A stretch of 64,000 bases of DNA from NCBI GenBank assembly GCA_036496025.1, contig DASXLW010000120.1:6594-70593 (forward strand). Reading direction: 5' to 3'. Under the pieces are notes generated by a model, which worked only from the letters and a program-made list of their open reading frames with translations, had not been told where the DNA came from and searched no databases. Each line of letters opens with the position of its first letter. Within the stretch, counting starts at the first letter, position 1. This DNA is from PALSA-505 sp036496025 (GTDB lineage: Bacteria; Actinomycetota; Actinomycetes; Streptosporangiales; Streptosporangiaceae). Shown one piece after another: positions 26,555 to 34,186 of the stretch. Position numbers and translations under genes: made by a program.

Positions 26555-27860
26555 TCAGGCCGCGCAGGACGAGGCGGTTCGCCTGGCCGCCGAGTTGATC
26601 AGGATCGATACCACCAACCGGGGCGGAGGCGACGCACGGGAGCGGCCTGCCGCCGAGTACGTGGCGGCCGAGCTGGCCGAGGCCGGCCTCGATCCGGTGC
26701 TGCTGGAACGGACCCCTGGCCGGGCGAACGTGGTGGCCAGGATCGAGGGCACCGACCCGGCCCGGCCCGCGCTGCTGCTGCACGGCCACCTGGACGTGGT
26801 GCCCGCCGAGCCGGCCGACTGGTCCGTGCACCCGTTCTCCGGCGAGGTGCGCGACGGCGTGCTGTGGGGGCGCGGCGCGGTAGACATGAAGAACGCTGTC
26901 GCGGTGCTGGTCGCGGTGGCGCGCGGCCTGGCCCGCACCGGGCGGCGCCCCGCCCGCGACGTCGTGCTCGCGTTCACGGCCGACGAGGAGGACTCGGCCG
27001 CCGACGGCGCGGCCTTCCTCGCCGGCCGGTACGCCGGGCTGTTCGACGGCTGCACCGAGGGCCTCGGCGAGTCCGGCGCGTTCACCTTCCACGCGGCACC
27101 CGGCCTGCGGCTCTACCCCGTCGGAGCGGCCGAGCGCGGCACCGCCTGGCTGAAGCTGACCGCGCGCGGCACCGCCGGGCACGGCTCCCGGCCGAACTCC
27201 CGCAACGCGGTCACCGCCCTGGCCGGCGCGGTAACCAGGATCGGCGAGTACACCTGGCCCGCCCGGCTCATCCCCACCGTGCGTGCGGCCCTGGTGGCGA
27301 TGGCGGACGCGCTCGGCCTCGACGCAGCCAGCGCCGAGCGCGACCCCGACGGGCTGCTGGCCCGGTTCGGCCCGGCCGGCGTGCTGGTTGCTCCGGTGCT
27401 GCGCAATAGCGCCAACCCGACGATGCTGCAGGCGGGGTACAAGGTCAACGTGATCCCCGGCGAGGCCGTCGGCTACGTCGACGGGCGGATGCTGCCGGGT
27501 TACGAGGCCGAGTTCGAGGCGGCCATGGACGAGCTGACCGGGCCCGATGTCGGCTGGGAGTACACGCACCGGGAGGTTCCGCTGGAGGCGCCGCTGGACG
27601 CCCCGCTGATGGCCGCGATGACGAGCGCGCTGCTGGCCGAAGATCCGCAGTCACGTATCGTGCCCTACTGCATGGCGGGCGGCACCGATGCCAAGCACTT
27701 CTCCCGCCTCGGCATCGCGGGTTACGGATTCACCCCGCTCGCGCTGCCGCCCGGGTACGACTACCACGCGATGTTCCACGGCGTGGACGAGCGCATCCCG
27801 GTGACCGCGCTGCACTTCGGCGTGCGGGTGATGGACCGACTACTGACGACGGCGAGCTGA
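26547..27860 (+). CDS. M20/M25/M40 family metallopeptidase
   Basis: 437 residues, overlapping the M55 gene by eight bases. Zinc and catalytic motifs: LLLHGHLDVVPAE (His and Asp), GRGAVDMKNAVAVLV, FTADEEDSAADGAAF (Glu), and FHGVDERIPVTAL near the end. The lid domain starts with GTAWLKLTARGTAGHGSRPN. Full length for the dipeptidase/deacylase/aminoacylase group. It cleaves small peptides or N-acyl amino acids; exact substrate unknown. Confidence 0.92.
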   Translation: MADQAAQDEAVRLAAELIRIDTTNRGGGDARERPAAEYVAAELAEAGLDPVLLERTPGRANVVARIEGTDPARPALLLHGHLDVVPAEPADWSVHPFSGEVRDGVLWGRGAVDMKNAVAVLVAVARGLARTGRRPARDVVLAFTADEEDSAADGAAFLAGRYAGLFDGCTEGLGESGAFTFHAAPGLRLYPVGAAERGTAWLKLTARGTAGHGSRPNSRNAVTALAGAVTRIGEYTWPARLIPTVRAALVAMADALGLDAASAERDPDGLLARFGPAGVLVAPVLRNSANPTMLQAGYKVNVIPGEAVGYVDGRMLPGYEAEFEAAMDELTGPDVGWEYTHREVPLEAPLDAPLMAAMTSALLAEDPQSRIVPYCMAGGTDAKHFSRLGIAGYGFTPLALPPGYDYHAMFHGVDERIPVTALHFGVRVMDRLLTTAS

Positions 27861-27864
27861 TCCG

Positions 27865-29877
27865 ATGACGCAGGTGGCGCCCTACGGCACGTGGGCATCC
27901 CCGATCACGGCGGCCGATGTCGCCGGCGAGGATGCCCGGCCGGGCTGGCCCGGATGGGTTTCCGGAGATCTCTGGTGGACCGAGTCGCGGCCGAACGAAG
28001 GGGGGCGGGTCACTCTCATGAGGCGCCGGGCCTCGCCCGGGGCGAGCCCGGACGGGGCCGAGGCGGTCGAGGAGATGCTGCCCGCGCCGTGGTACGTCCG
28101 CAGCCGGGTGATCGAGTACGGCGGTCATCCGTGGGCGGCTCGGCCGGCCGGGGGCCCGGGGCCGGTGGTGTTCGCCAACTGGGCCGATCAGCGGCTGTAC
28201 CGGGTGGAGCCGGAGGCGCCGGGTAGCGAGCCCCGGCCGGTCAGCCCGGTTCCCGAGATCAGCGAGGGCATGCGGTTCGCCGACCTGTTCATTCACCCCG
28301 AACTCGATGAGGTCTGGTGCGTACGGGAGACCCGCACCGGGCCCGCGCCGACCGACGTCACCCGGGACATCGTCGCGGTCCCGCTGGACGGTTCGGCGGC
28401 CGAAGATCCCCGGCTGATCCGCGTGCTGGCTGCCAGCCACCACTTCCTGTGCTGCCCGCGGCTGTCCCCGGACGGCGAGTGGCTGTCCTGGATCGGCTGG
28501 GATCACCCGTCGATGCCGTGGGACGAGACGGTGCTGTGCGTGGCCGAGGTGACGGCCGGCCAGGCCAGCTCGGCGAAGGTGGTGGCGGGCGGCGGCCGCC
28601 AGGCGATCGTGCAGGCCGAGTGGGCGGGCCCGCGGACCCTGGTCTACGTGAACGACCCCGACGGCTGGTGGAACCTGTACCGGCTCGAGCTCCCGTCCGG
28701 CGAGCCGGAAGCCCCGTACCCGCAAGCACTGTGCCAGCGGGAGGAGGAGTTCGGCGGGGCGATGTGGCAGCTCGGCCAGCGGTGGCTGGCGCCGCTGGCG
28801 GACGGGACGATCGCGGCCGTACACGGCCGCGGCGCGAGCCAGCTGTCCATCCTCGGCGCGGACGGCGTGCTGCGGGCCGTCCACTCGCCCTACACCGAAT
28901 GGGCGTCGTGCCTGACAGCGTCCGGCACCGAGGTCGCCTCGGTGGCGGCGAGCCCGCAGCGCCCCCATGAGGTCGTCCGGGTCGATGCCGTCAGCGGCGA
29001 GATCAGCGTGGTGCGTGCCGCCCCGGCCGGCGCGGCCGATCCGGCCTACCTGCCGCAGCCGCAGGCCCGCGCGGTCCGGGCCTCCGACGGGCGCGACATA
29101 CACGCCACCGTGTACCCGCCGCGCAACCCGGCCTTTACCGGGCCGCCGGACCAGCCGCCCCCGTACGTGGTGTTCGTGCACGGGGGGCCGACCGGCCGCA
29201 CGTCGATGGCCTACGACCTGGAGATCAGCTATTTCACCAGCCGCGGCATCGGCGTCGCCGAGGTGAACTACGGCGGGTCCACCGGGTACGGCCGGGCCTA
29301 CCGGGAACGGCTGGTGCACAACTGGGGCCTGGTGGATACCGCCGACTGCGCAGAGGTCGCCAGGGCCCTGGCCGCCGAGGGCACCGCGGACGGCAGCCGC
29401 CTGGCCATCCGCGGCGGCAGCGCCGGCGGCTGGACCACGGCCTGCTCGATCGTCACCGACGGCACCTACCAGGGCGGGGTCATCTACTACCCGATCCTCG
29501 ACCTGGCGGGCTGGCGGACCGGTGAGACGCACGATTTCGAGTCCCAGTACCTGGAAAGCCTCGTCGGACCGTGGCCAGAGGCCAGCGCGGCGTACCACGA
29601 CCGGTCTCCGGTCAACCGCGCCGATCACCTCAGCGCGCCGTTCCTGCTGCTGCAGGGGCTGGAGGACGTGATCTGCCCGCCGCTGCAGGCCGACCGTTTC
29701 CTCGACCGGGTGGCCGGGCGCGGCATCCCGCACGCCTACCTGGCCTTCGAGGGGGAGCAGCACGGGTTCCGGCGGGCCGAGACGATCGTCGCGGCGCTCG
29801 AGGCGGAGCTGTCCTTCCTCGGCCAGGTGCTGGGCTTCGAGCCACCGGACGTGCCGCGCCTCCGGCTGGTCACGTGA
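27865..29877 (+). CDS. S9 family prolyl oligopeptidase-type peptidase
   Basis: 670 residues. An N-terminal beta-propeller (to about residue 390) precedes an alpha/beta hydrolase with the nucleophile Ser519 in RGGSAGGWTT, the aspartate in LLLQGLEDVICPPLQ and the histidine in FEGEQHGFRRAE. VNYGGSTGYGRAYRERL is typical of acylaminoacyl/dipeptidyl peptidases. No signal peptide, so cytosolic. It starts four bases after the M20 gene and overlaps the S66 gene by four bases. Confidence 0.93.
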   Translation: MTQVAPYGTWASPITAADVAGEDARPGWPGWVSGDLWWTESRPNEGGRVTLMRRRASPGASPDGAEAVEEMLPAPWYVRSRVIEYGGHPWAARPAGGPGPVVFANWADQRLYRVEPEAPGSEPRPVSPVPEISEGMRFADLFIHPELDEVWCVRETRTGPAPTDVTRDIVAVPLDGSAAEDPRLIRVLAASHHFLCCPRLSPDGEWLSWIGWDHPSMPWDETVLCVAEVTAGQASSAKVVAGGGRQAIVQAEWAGPRTLVYVNDPDGWWNLYRLELPSGEPEAPYPQALCQREEEFGGAMWQLGQRWLAPLADGTIAAVHGRGASQLSILGADGVLRAVHSPYTEWASCLTASGTEVASVAASPQRPHEVVRVDAVSGEISVVRAAPAGAADPAYLPQPQARAVRASDGRDIHATVYPPRNPAFTGPPDQPPPYVVFVHGGPTGRTSMAYDLEISYFTSRGIGVAEVNYGGSTGYGRAYRERLVHNWGLVDTADCAEVARALAAEGTADGSRLAIRGGSAGGWTTACSIVTDGTYQGGVIYYPILDLAGWRTGETHDFESQYLESLVGPWPEASAAYHDRSPVNRADHLSAPFLLLQGLEDVICPPLQADRFLDRVAGRGIPHAYLAFEGEQHGFRRAETIVAALEAELSFLGQVLGFEPPDVPRLRLVT

Positions 29878-30962
29878 GCCTGGAACCGTCCGTGCCGCAG
29901 GCGCTGCGCCCTCCGCCCGGACCCGCGCGGGCCGCGCCGGCCGCGCGACCCAGAGCCGGGCCGCTGGAGCCCGGCCCGGCGCGGACCGGCCCGGCGCACC
30001 CCGGGCTGCTGGCGGCAGGGCGGACGCGGCCGGGTCGGCTGCGGGCCGGCAGCCGCGTGGCCGTGGTCGCGCCGAGCGGCCGCAACGACCCCGGCCTGGT
30101 CGCCGGCGGCTGCCGCCTGCTGTCCGCCTGGGGGCTTGACGTCGAGGTCGCGCCGCACGCGCTCGCCAGCCATCCCGATCTCCGCTACCTGGCCGGAGGA
30201 GACGCCGACCGGGCCGCCGACCTACAGCGGGCCTGGCTTGACCCGGAAATCGACGCAGTGCTGTGCGCCCGCGGCGGATACGGCGCGCAGCGCATCGTGG
30301 ACCGGCTCGACTGGGCCGCGATGGCCGCGGCACCGCCGAAGATCTTCGCCGGGTTCAGCGACATCACCGCGCTGCACGAGGCGTTCGCCCTGCGACTCGG
30401 CGTGCCGACCCTGCACGCGCCGAACGTCGGCGGCGACTCGTTCACCGCGTTCCCCGATGCACAGCACGGCCTGCGGCGGGCACTGTTCGAGCCCGACCGC
30501 CCCGACACGCGCGTGCTGGCCTGGGACGGGGCGGACAGGGTGATCCCGGGGCGGGCCGCCGGCCTGACGGCGGGCGGCAACCTCAGCCTGCTCGCGGCCG
30601 GCCTGGGCACGCCGGACGGCAGGCAGCCCGGGCCTTCCGGCCGCGGGTTCGCCGGCTGCATCCTGCTGCTCGAGGACGTCCACGAGGAGGGCTACCGGCT
30701 GGACCGGATGCTCACCCAGCTGCTGCGCGCCGGGGCGCTGGACGGCGTCCGCGGAATCGCGCTGGGCAGCTGGACCGACTGCGGGCCGCCTGAGACCGTC
30801 CGCCGGGTGATGCAGGACCGGCTCGGCGGGCTGGACGTCCCGGTGGCCTGGGGGCTTCCGTTCGGCCACACCGCCCCCCAGCCCACGATCCCGCTGGGCG
30901 TGCCCGCAGAGCTCGACGCGGGCCTGGGCACGCTGGCTTTTCTTGAGCACGCCGTGGCGTGA
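29874..30962 (+). CDS. LD-carboxypeptidase, S66 (LdcA/MccF) family
   Basis: 362 residues from GTG 29874 (GTGA overlap). After a Pro/Ala-rich N-terminus of about 55 residues the S66 domain begins at GSRVAVVAPSGRNDPGLV. The nucleophile is Ser162 in FAGFSDITALHEAF; the glutamate is in LLLEDVHEEGYRLDRML and the histidine in LPFGHTAPQPTIPLG. Members remove D-Ala from muropeptide L,D-bonds during recycling or cleave peptide-nucleotide antibiotics. The context favours recycling. Confidence 0.92.
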   Translation: MSLEPSVPQALRPPPGPARAAPAARPRAGPLEPGPARTGPAHPGLLAAGRTRPGRLRAGSRVAVVAPSGRNDPGLVAGGCRLLSAWGLDVEVAPHALASHPDLRYLAGGDADRAADLQRAWLDPEIDAVLCARGGYGAQRIVDRLDWAAMAAAPPKIFAGFSDITALHEAFALRLGVPTLHAPNVGGDSFTAFPDAQHGLRRALFEPDRPDTRVLAWDGADRVIPGRAAGLTAGGNLSLLAAGLGTPDGRQPGPSGRGFAGCILLLEDVHEEGYRLDRMLTQLLRAGALDGVRGIALGSWTDCGPPETVRRVMQDRLGGLDVPVAWGLPFGHTAPQPTIPLGVPAELDAGLGTLAFLEHAVA

Positions 30963-31035
30963 CGGCGGGCTCGGGCTTGACGCGGGCCCGGGCACGCTGG
31001 CTTTTCGCGAGCACGTCATGGCATGACAGCGGGGC
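30912..31035 (+). repeat. Tandem duplication of the 3' end of the S66 gene
   Basis: Bases 30912-30971, covering the last codons and stop of the LD-carboxypeptidase gene, are repeated at 30976-31035 with few changes (offset 64). The second copy still reads GGGCACGCTGGCTTTTC and a stop. It shows a local duplication at the border of the non-coding region. Confidence 0.8.
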
Positions 31036-31123
31036 TCTTCCCCGGAGCCCGCCGCGGCGGGAGCCGGAGCATTCCCGGCGCGCGAGTCACCCCGCGTGTC
31101 GATCTGACTTCGCTCGTCGCATC

Positions 31124-31209
31124 TGTGGATGCCGTTGTGGATGGCCCGGTGGAAAATTCATCACGGTAGGGGATAACAGCCGGGGAGATGTGGATGAGCG
31201 TGTGGATAA
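31124..31209 (-). promoter_or_regulatory. Four DnaA-box-like motifs in copy A
   Basis: TGTGGATGC at 31124, TGTGGATGG at 31136, TGTGGATGA at 31189 and TGTGGATAA at 31201 all lie on the same strand with start spacings 12, 53 and 12. The last is the exact complement of the consensus DnaA box TTATCCACA. The other three match the TCCACA core only. Confidence 0.65.
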
Positions 31210-31426
31210 GAAAAATCCTTGAAATTGCCTGCGGAAACCTCTTGTGCTGGACTTGCGGAAGCAGTAGAAATTCCTTGTCGCCGGAAACGGGGACCGGCCG
31301 GGGGAGACTCCGGCAACGCGGGAAGGACCGGGAAACCGGGAATTCCAGCGGGTTTCTGGCCCTGGTGGCCGGTTGAGCAGCGCTAGAGGCCGAGCAATCG
31401 GCAGATCAGCGCGGCGAGGCCAGGCG

Positions 31427-31459
31427 AGGCCCCTCCATCTCATGCATGGAGGGGCCTCG
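31427..31459 (+). terminator. Stem-loop ending copy A
   Basis: A 13-bp stem, GAGGCCCCTCCAT paired with ATGGAGGGGCCTC around the loop CTCATGC. It resembles an intrinsic terminator but is followed only by GTGTTATC. The equivalent hairpin in copy B keeps pairing through an A-T to G-C double change. Confidence 0.75.
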
Positions 31460-31495
31460 TGTTATCTATGCCCGCATTCGCTCAGGGCTAATCGC

Positions 31496-31801
31496 ACAGG
31501 CGCGGGTACTCAATTCCCGCGTGGTCGATGGCACATCGCCTCCCCCAAAGGGGAGGCAATCGCACATCGATCTTGGTTCGCCGCCGGCGCAGAACGCGGT
31601 CTGGATGAGGACCTGCCCGGAAGCTCCCGGGCGACCCCAGCAGGGCCGAGGTTTCCAGGCCGGCTCTGACCGTTACCGGTGGGCAGCCGTGCGGATCGGC
31701 CGAGCTGGCCCAGCGACCCGGCCGGCAGAGGTTCGACTCGCCAGGCCGGGGTGGCACCGGACTGCCGGTAAAGGGAGCCTGACGATTCTGTGACCGTCGG
31801 C
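31496..31801. other. Spacer between the two non-coding modules
   Basis: 306 bases with no credible gene. A small perfect hairpin GCCTCCCC-CAAA-GGGGAGGC (31539-31558) is flanked by two copies of CGCACATCG-like sequence. GGTTCGACTC near 31730 looks like a tRNA T-loop but lacks stem pairing and a full cloverleaf. Nothing else recognised. Confidence 0.6.
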
Positions 31802-31805
31802 TGGC

Positions 31806-31891
31806 TGTGGACAGAACTGTGGATGGACCGGTGGAGAATCCTTCGCGTCGGGGGATAACAGCCGGGGAGATGTGGATGGGCGTGTGGACAA
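31806..31891 (-). promoter_or_regulatory. Four DnaA-box-like motifs in copy B
   Basis: TGTGGACAG at 31806, TGTGGATGG at 31818, TGTGGATGG at 31871 and TGTGGACAA at 31883, all same strand. The fourth is the exact complement of TTGTCCACA, the preferred DnaA box of Streptomyces. An A/T-rich run (ATTTTTTTGAGATTATT) follows directly. Confidence 0.65.
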
Positions 31892-32109
31892 GAGATTTTT
31901 TTGAGATTATTGGCGCAAACCTCTTGTGCTGGCCTTCCGGAGAGCTGTAGAAAACTCTTGTCGCCGGAAACGGGGATCGGCCGGGGGAGACCCCGGCAAC
32001 GCGGGAAGGACCGGGAAACCGGGAATTCCAGCGGGTTTCTGGCCCCGGTGATCGGTTGAGCGGCGTCAGACACCGAGCAATCGGCAGTTAGCGCGGCAAG
32101 ACCGGGCAG

Positions 32110-32140
32110 GGCCCCTCCATCTCATGCATGGAGGGGCCCG
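32110..32140 (+). terminator. Stem-loop ending copy B
   Basis: A 12-bp stem GGGCCCCTCCAT / ATGGAGGGGCCC around loop CTCATGC, followed by GCCATATTTATG. It is equivalent to the hairpin of copy A and could also terminate the convergent hydrolase gene, which ends at 32246. Confidence 0.75.
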
Positions 32141-32245
32141 CCATATTTATGCCGGAATTCGGTCTGGCTAATCCCCGCGGCCGTAATTTCGCCGGCGATG
32201 TCTTTCGTCTTGTCCTTAACGCACCTAATCCCGCAGCCATCCTGC

Positions 32246-33232
32246 TCAGACGCTGGGCCTGCCACCATCCTCGCGCAGCAGCCTGCCGAACCTTCCAAAC
32301 AACCCATCTCCGGCCCGCCCGGCCGCGGCGGAGATGTGCGCCAGCCCGAGGAAACCGTGTACCAGGCCGGGATGGGGCACGAGCAACACGTTGACCCCTG
32401 CGCCGCGCATCAAGCGCGTGAGCGTGCCACCCTCATCGCGCAGCGGGTCGTGTTCGGCGGTAGCGATCACGGTGGGCGGCAGCCCGGCCAGTTCAGCGTG
32501 CACCGGGCTGAGCTCAGCGTCGGCGCGGCGCGCGGGATCGGGGATCCACTGCGCCACCGACCAGCGCACGTCGTCAGCCTCCAGCCCCCACCCATGGCCC
32601 TCTTGCCGGAGGCTGGGCTCGGACAAGGTCATGTCGGCGTTCGGGTACGCCAGCAGCAGCGCCGCCGCTGGCGTCCCGCCGGCCCGCAGCCGGACCGAAG
32701 CTAGCAGGGCGAGCGCGCCGCCCGCGCTGTCACCAGCCAGCCCGATTCCGGCCGCCGCCATCGGGCCGAGCTCATCCGGCCGTCCCAGTGCCCAGCCGAA
32801 CGCGGTCACCGCATCGTCCACCGCCGCCGGCCCGGGATGTTCGGGGGCGCGGCGGTAGTCCACGGCCAGCACGGCCACGTCCGCAATCAGGGCCAGACGA
32901 CGGCAGATGCTGTCGTGCGACTCCAGGTCGCCGAGCACGAAGCCGCCGCCGTGCAGGTAGAGCACCAGCGGACGCGGTTCGGCCGCTGGGCGGTACAACC
33001 GCAGCGGCAGGCCGGGGCGCCCGTCGTCTGCCGTGCTGAGATCCCGTACCAGTGGCAGCGCGGGACCAGGTGGCCTGGCTGCCGCCCGGCGGTGAGAATC
33101 CTGCCGCAGCGCCGCGGCACCGGCCTCACGCCATGACGGACCGTCCGCCTGCCGGACCTCGGCCACCCAACGGGCCAGGCCGGCGTCCGCCAGCCCGGCG
33201 AGATCGGCATCGGTCCCCTCGTCGGCAGGCAC
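32246..33232 (-). CDS. Alpha/beta hydrolase, hormone-sensitive lipase family
   Basis: About 328 residues if started at GTG 33232. HSL-type features: oxyanion motif LYLHGGGFVLGDLESHD, nucleophile elbow GLAGDSAGGALALLA, aspartate in VIATAEHDPLRDEG and histidine in GLVHGFLGLA. A cytosolic esterase of unknown substrate. The start is uncertain: GGAGG lies only one base before the chosen GTG, and the frame is open further upstream over an unrelated region. Confidence 0.85.
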   Translation of the reverse strand: MPADEGTDADLAGLADAGLARWVAEVRQADGPSWREAGAAALRQDSHRRAAARPPGPALPLVRDLSTADDGRPGLPLRLYRPAAEPRPLVLYLHGGGFVLGDLESHDSICRRLALIADVAVLAVDYRRAPEHPGPAAVDDAVTAFGWALGRPDELGPMAAAGIGLAGDSAGGALALLASVRLRAGGTPAAALLLAYPNADMTLSEPSLRQEGHGWGLEADDVRWSVAQWIPDPARRADAELSPVHAELAGLPPTVIATAEHDPLRDEGGTLTRLMRGAGVNVLLVPHPGLVHGFLGLAHISAAAGRAGDGLFGRFGRLLREDGGRPSV

Positions 33233-33329
33233 GCCTCCATTGAAGCAGCCGCGCACGGCAGTATGTCTGCCCCGGAACGCGGCCCGCGCGAGGTGGTCGT
33301 CATCGCGCATGTCCACGGGAGGCACGCGT

Positions 33330-33573
33330 GCGCGTCCTGTATGCGGCACCTGCAACTGCCCCGGGCCGCGAACGTCACCGGCGCGACGGTGCCGGTGACG
33401 TTCGACGGCGGGAAGACCTGGCGGGCCGCCCGGATGACCGGCGCGACGGCGGTTACGCGGCGGTGTTCCGCGCTCGGCCCGGTGCCCGGGTAGCGCTGCG
33501 GACCAGCGCGTCGGACGCGGCGGGCGGTCCGTCACCGAGACCATCAACTCGCGCCTGCCAGGTCGGCTCCTAG
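33330..33573 (+). pseudogene. Remnant of a secreted subtilisin-like peptidase C-terminus
   Basis: Three frames in succession carry one protein-like pattern: VPVTFDGGKTWRAARMTG (33371-33442), then DGGYAAVFRARPGARVALRTSASDAAGG (33445-33528), then RSVTETINSRLPGRLL in the third frame. This order resembles the C-terminal beta-domain of actinobacterial S8 family peptidases (a DGG-TW strand, then a S-S-D-AGNSVTQT-like end). Two frame changes and the lack of a catalytic domain mark it as a decayed fragment. Confidence 0.45.
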
Positions 33574-33638
33574 ACAAGCGCCTCTCGCGGGCGCGTGCGA
33601 TCCTGGGCGGGAGCCCAACCCCGCCGGAAAGGGTGGTC

Positions 33639-34154
33639 ATGGACAGCGATGCCTTGCGCGCCGTGCAGAAGCCTCTCAAGGACGCCTATCGCGAGAATCC
33701 GCAGCAGGCGCTGATCACCCTGGCCGCGCAGGGTCAGCTGGGCGAGGAGAGCGTCAGCTGCTCGGTGACCACCGGGCAGGCGCTCGCGGTCGCCGGTCTG
33801 CACCCGGCCACCGGCGGCGACGGCTCGCTGGCCTGTTCCGGTGACATGCTGCTCCAGGCGCTGGTTGCCTGCGCCGGAGTCACCCTGCGGGCGGTGGCCA
33901 CGTCGCTGGAGATCCCGATCGCCGGCGGAGCCGTCCGCGCCGAAGGCGACCTGGATTTCCGCGGCACGCTGGGGGTCAGCAAGGACGCGCCGGTGGGTTT
34001 CACGGCGATCCGCCTGGGCTTCGAGCTGGATACCGAGGCGACCGCCGAGCAGCTCGACACCCTGCTCAGGCTGACCGAGCGGTACTGCGTGGTCTTCCAG
34101 TCGCTGGCGAACCCGGTCGAGACCAGGGCCACGATCACTGCCCAGCCCGCATAG
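33639..34154 (+). CDS. OsmC family protein
   Basis: 171 residues from ATG 33639, five bases after GGAAAGGG. The OsmC/Ohr fold is visible with two cysteines, one in GEESVSCSVTTG and one in LLQALVACAGVTLRAVA, the redox pair used by organic hydroperoxide reductases. The C-terminal LLRLTERYCVVFQSLANPVE is typical. It likely detoxifies peroxides, though OsmC proteins with other roles exist. Confidence 0.88.
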   Translation: MDSDALRAVQKPLKDAYRENPQQALITLAAQGQLGEESVSCSVTTGQALAVAGLHPATGGDGSLACSGDMLLQALVACAGVTLRAVATSLEIPIAGGAVRAEGDLDFRGTLGVSKDAPVGFTAIRLGFELDTEATAEQLDTLLRLTERYCVVFQSLANPVETRATITAQPA

Positions 34155-34186
34155 CATCCCGAACGGATACCAGCCGGACCAGCACC

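Larger units (their letters stand above)
31120..31495 (+). ncRNA. Duplicated non-coding module, copy A: putative structured RNA with DnaA-box-like array
   Basis: No protein gene is credible here. The copy aligns with 31802-32175 at a constant offset of 682 bases through the terminal hairpin, roughly 80 percent identical by eye. In order it has four TGTGGA-type boxes (31124, 31136, 31189, 31201), a short A-rich stretch, a conserved AAACCTCTTGTGCTGG segment, hairpins closed by GNRA loops (GCCGGGG-GAGA-CTCCGGC near 31298 and CCGG-GAAA-CCGG near 31328) and a 13-bp stem-loop at 31427-31459. Orientation is inferred from the order of elements. It matches no RNA family I can recognise; a cis-acting DNA element is the alternative. 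Confidence 0.6.
31802..32175 (+). ncRNA. Duplicated non-coding module, copy B: putative structured RNA with DnaA-box-like array
   Basis: Second copy of the module. It has four boxes at 31806, 31818, 31871 and 31883 with the same 12/53/12 spacing, then the same hairpins. Differences from copy A tend to keep pairing: the GAGA-capped stem changes a G-U to a G-C pair (CTCCGGC to CCCCGGC), the GCCGG-AAACGGGGA-CCGGC stem changes to a G-U pair, and the terminal stem has a compensatory double change. This pattern suggests selection on RNA structure. It ends about 70 bases before the 3' end of the convergent hydrolase gene. Confidence 0.6.

Noticed and set aside
31190..31440. Small proteins in the non-coding module
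   Set aside because: The two copies do not keep a common reading frame with synonymous changes; differences follow RNA pairing instead.
31725..31745. tRNA gene suggested by GGTTCGACTC
   Set aside because: The flanking bases do not form a T-stem, and no acceptor, D or anticodon arms can be drawn.
31081..32175. Chromosomal origin oriC
   Set aside because: The DnaA-box-like motifs are suggestive, but dnaA, dnaN, recF or parAB are not adjacent and only two of eight boxes are perfect, so an origin is not supported.
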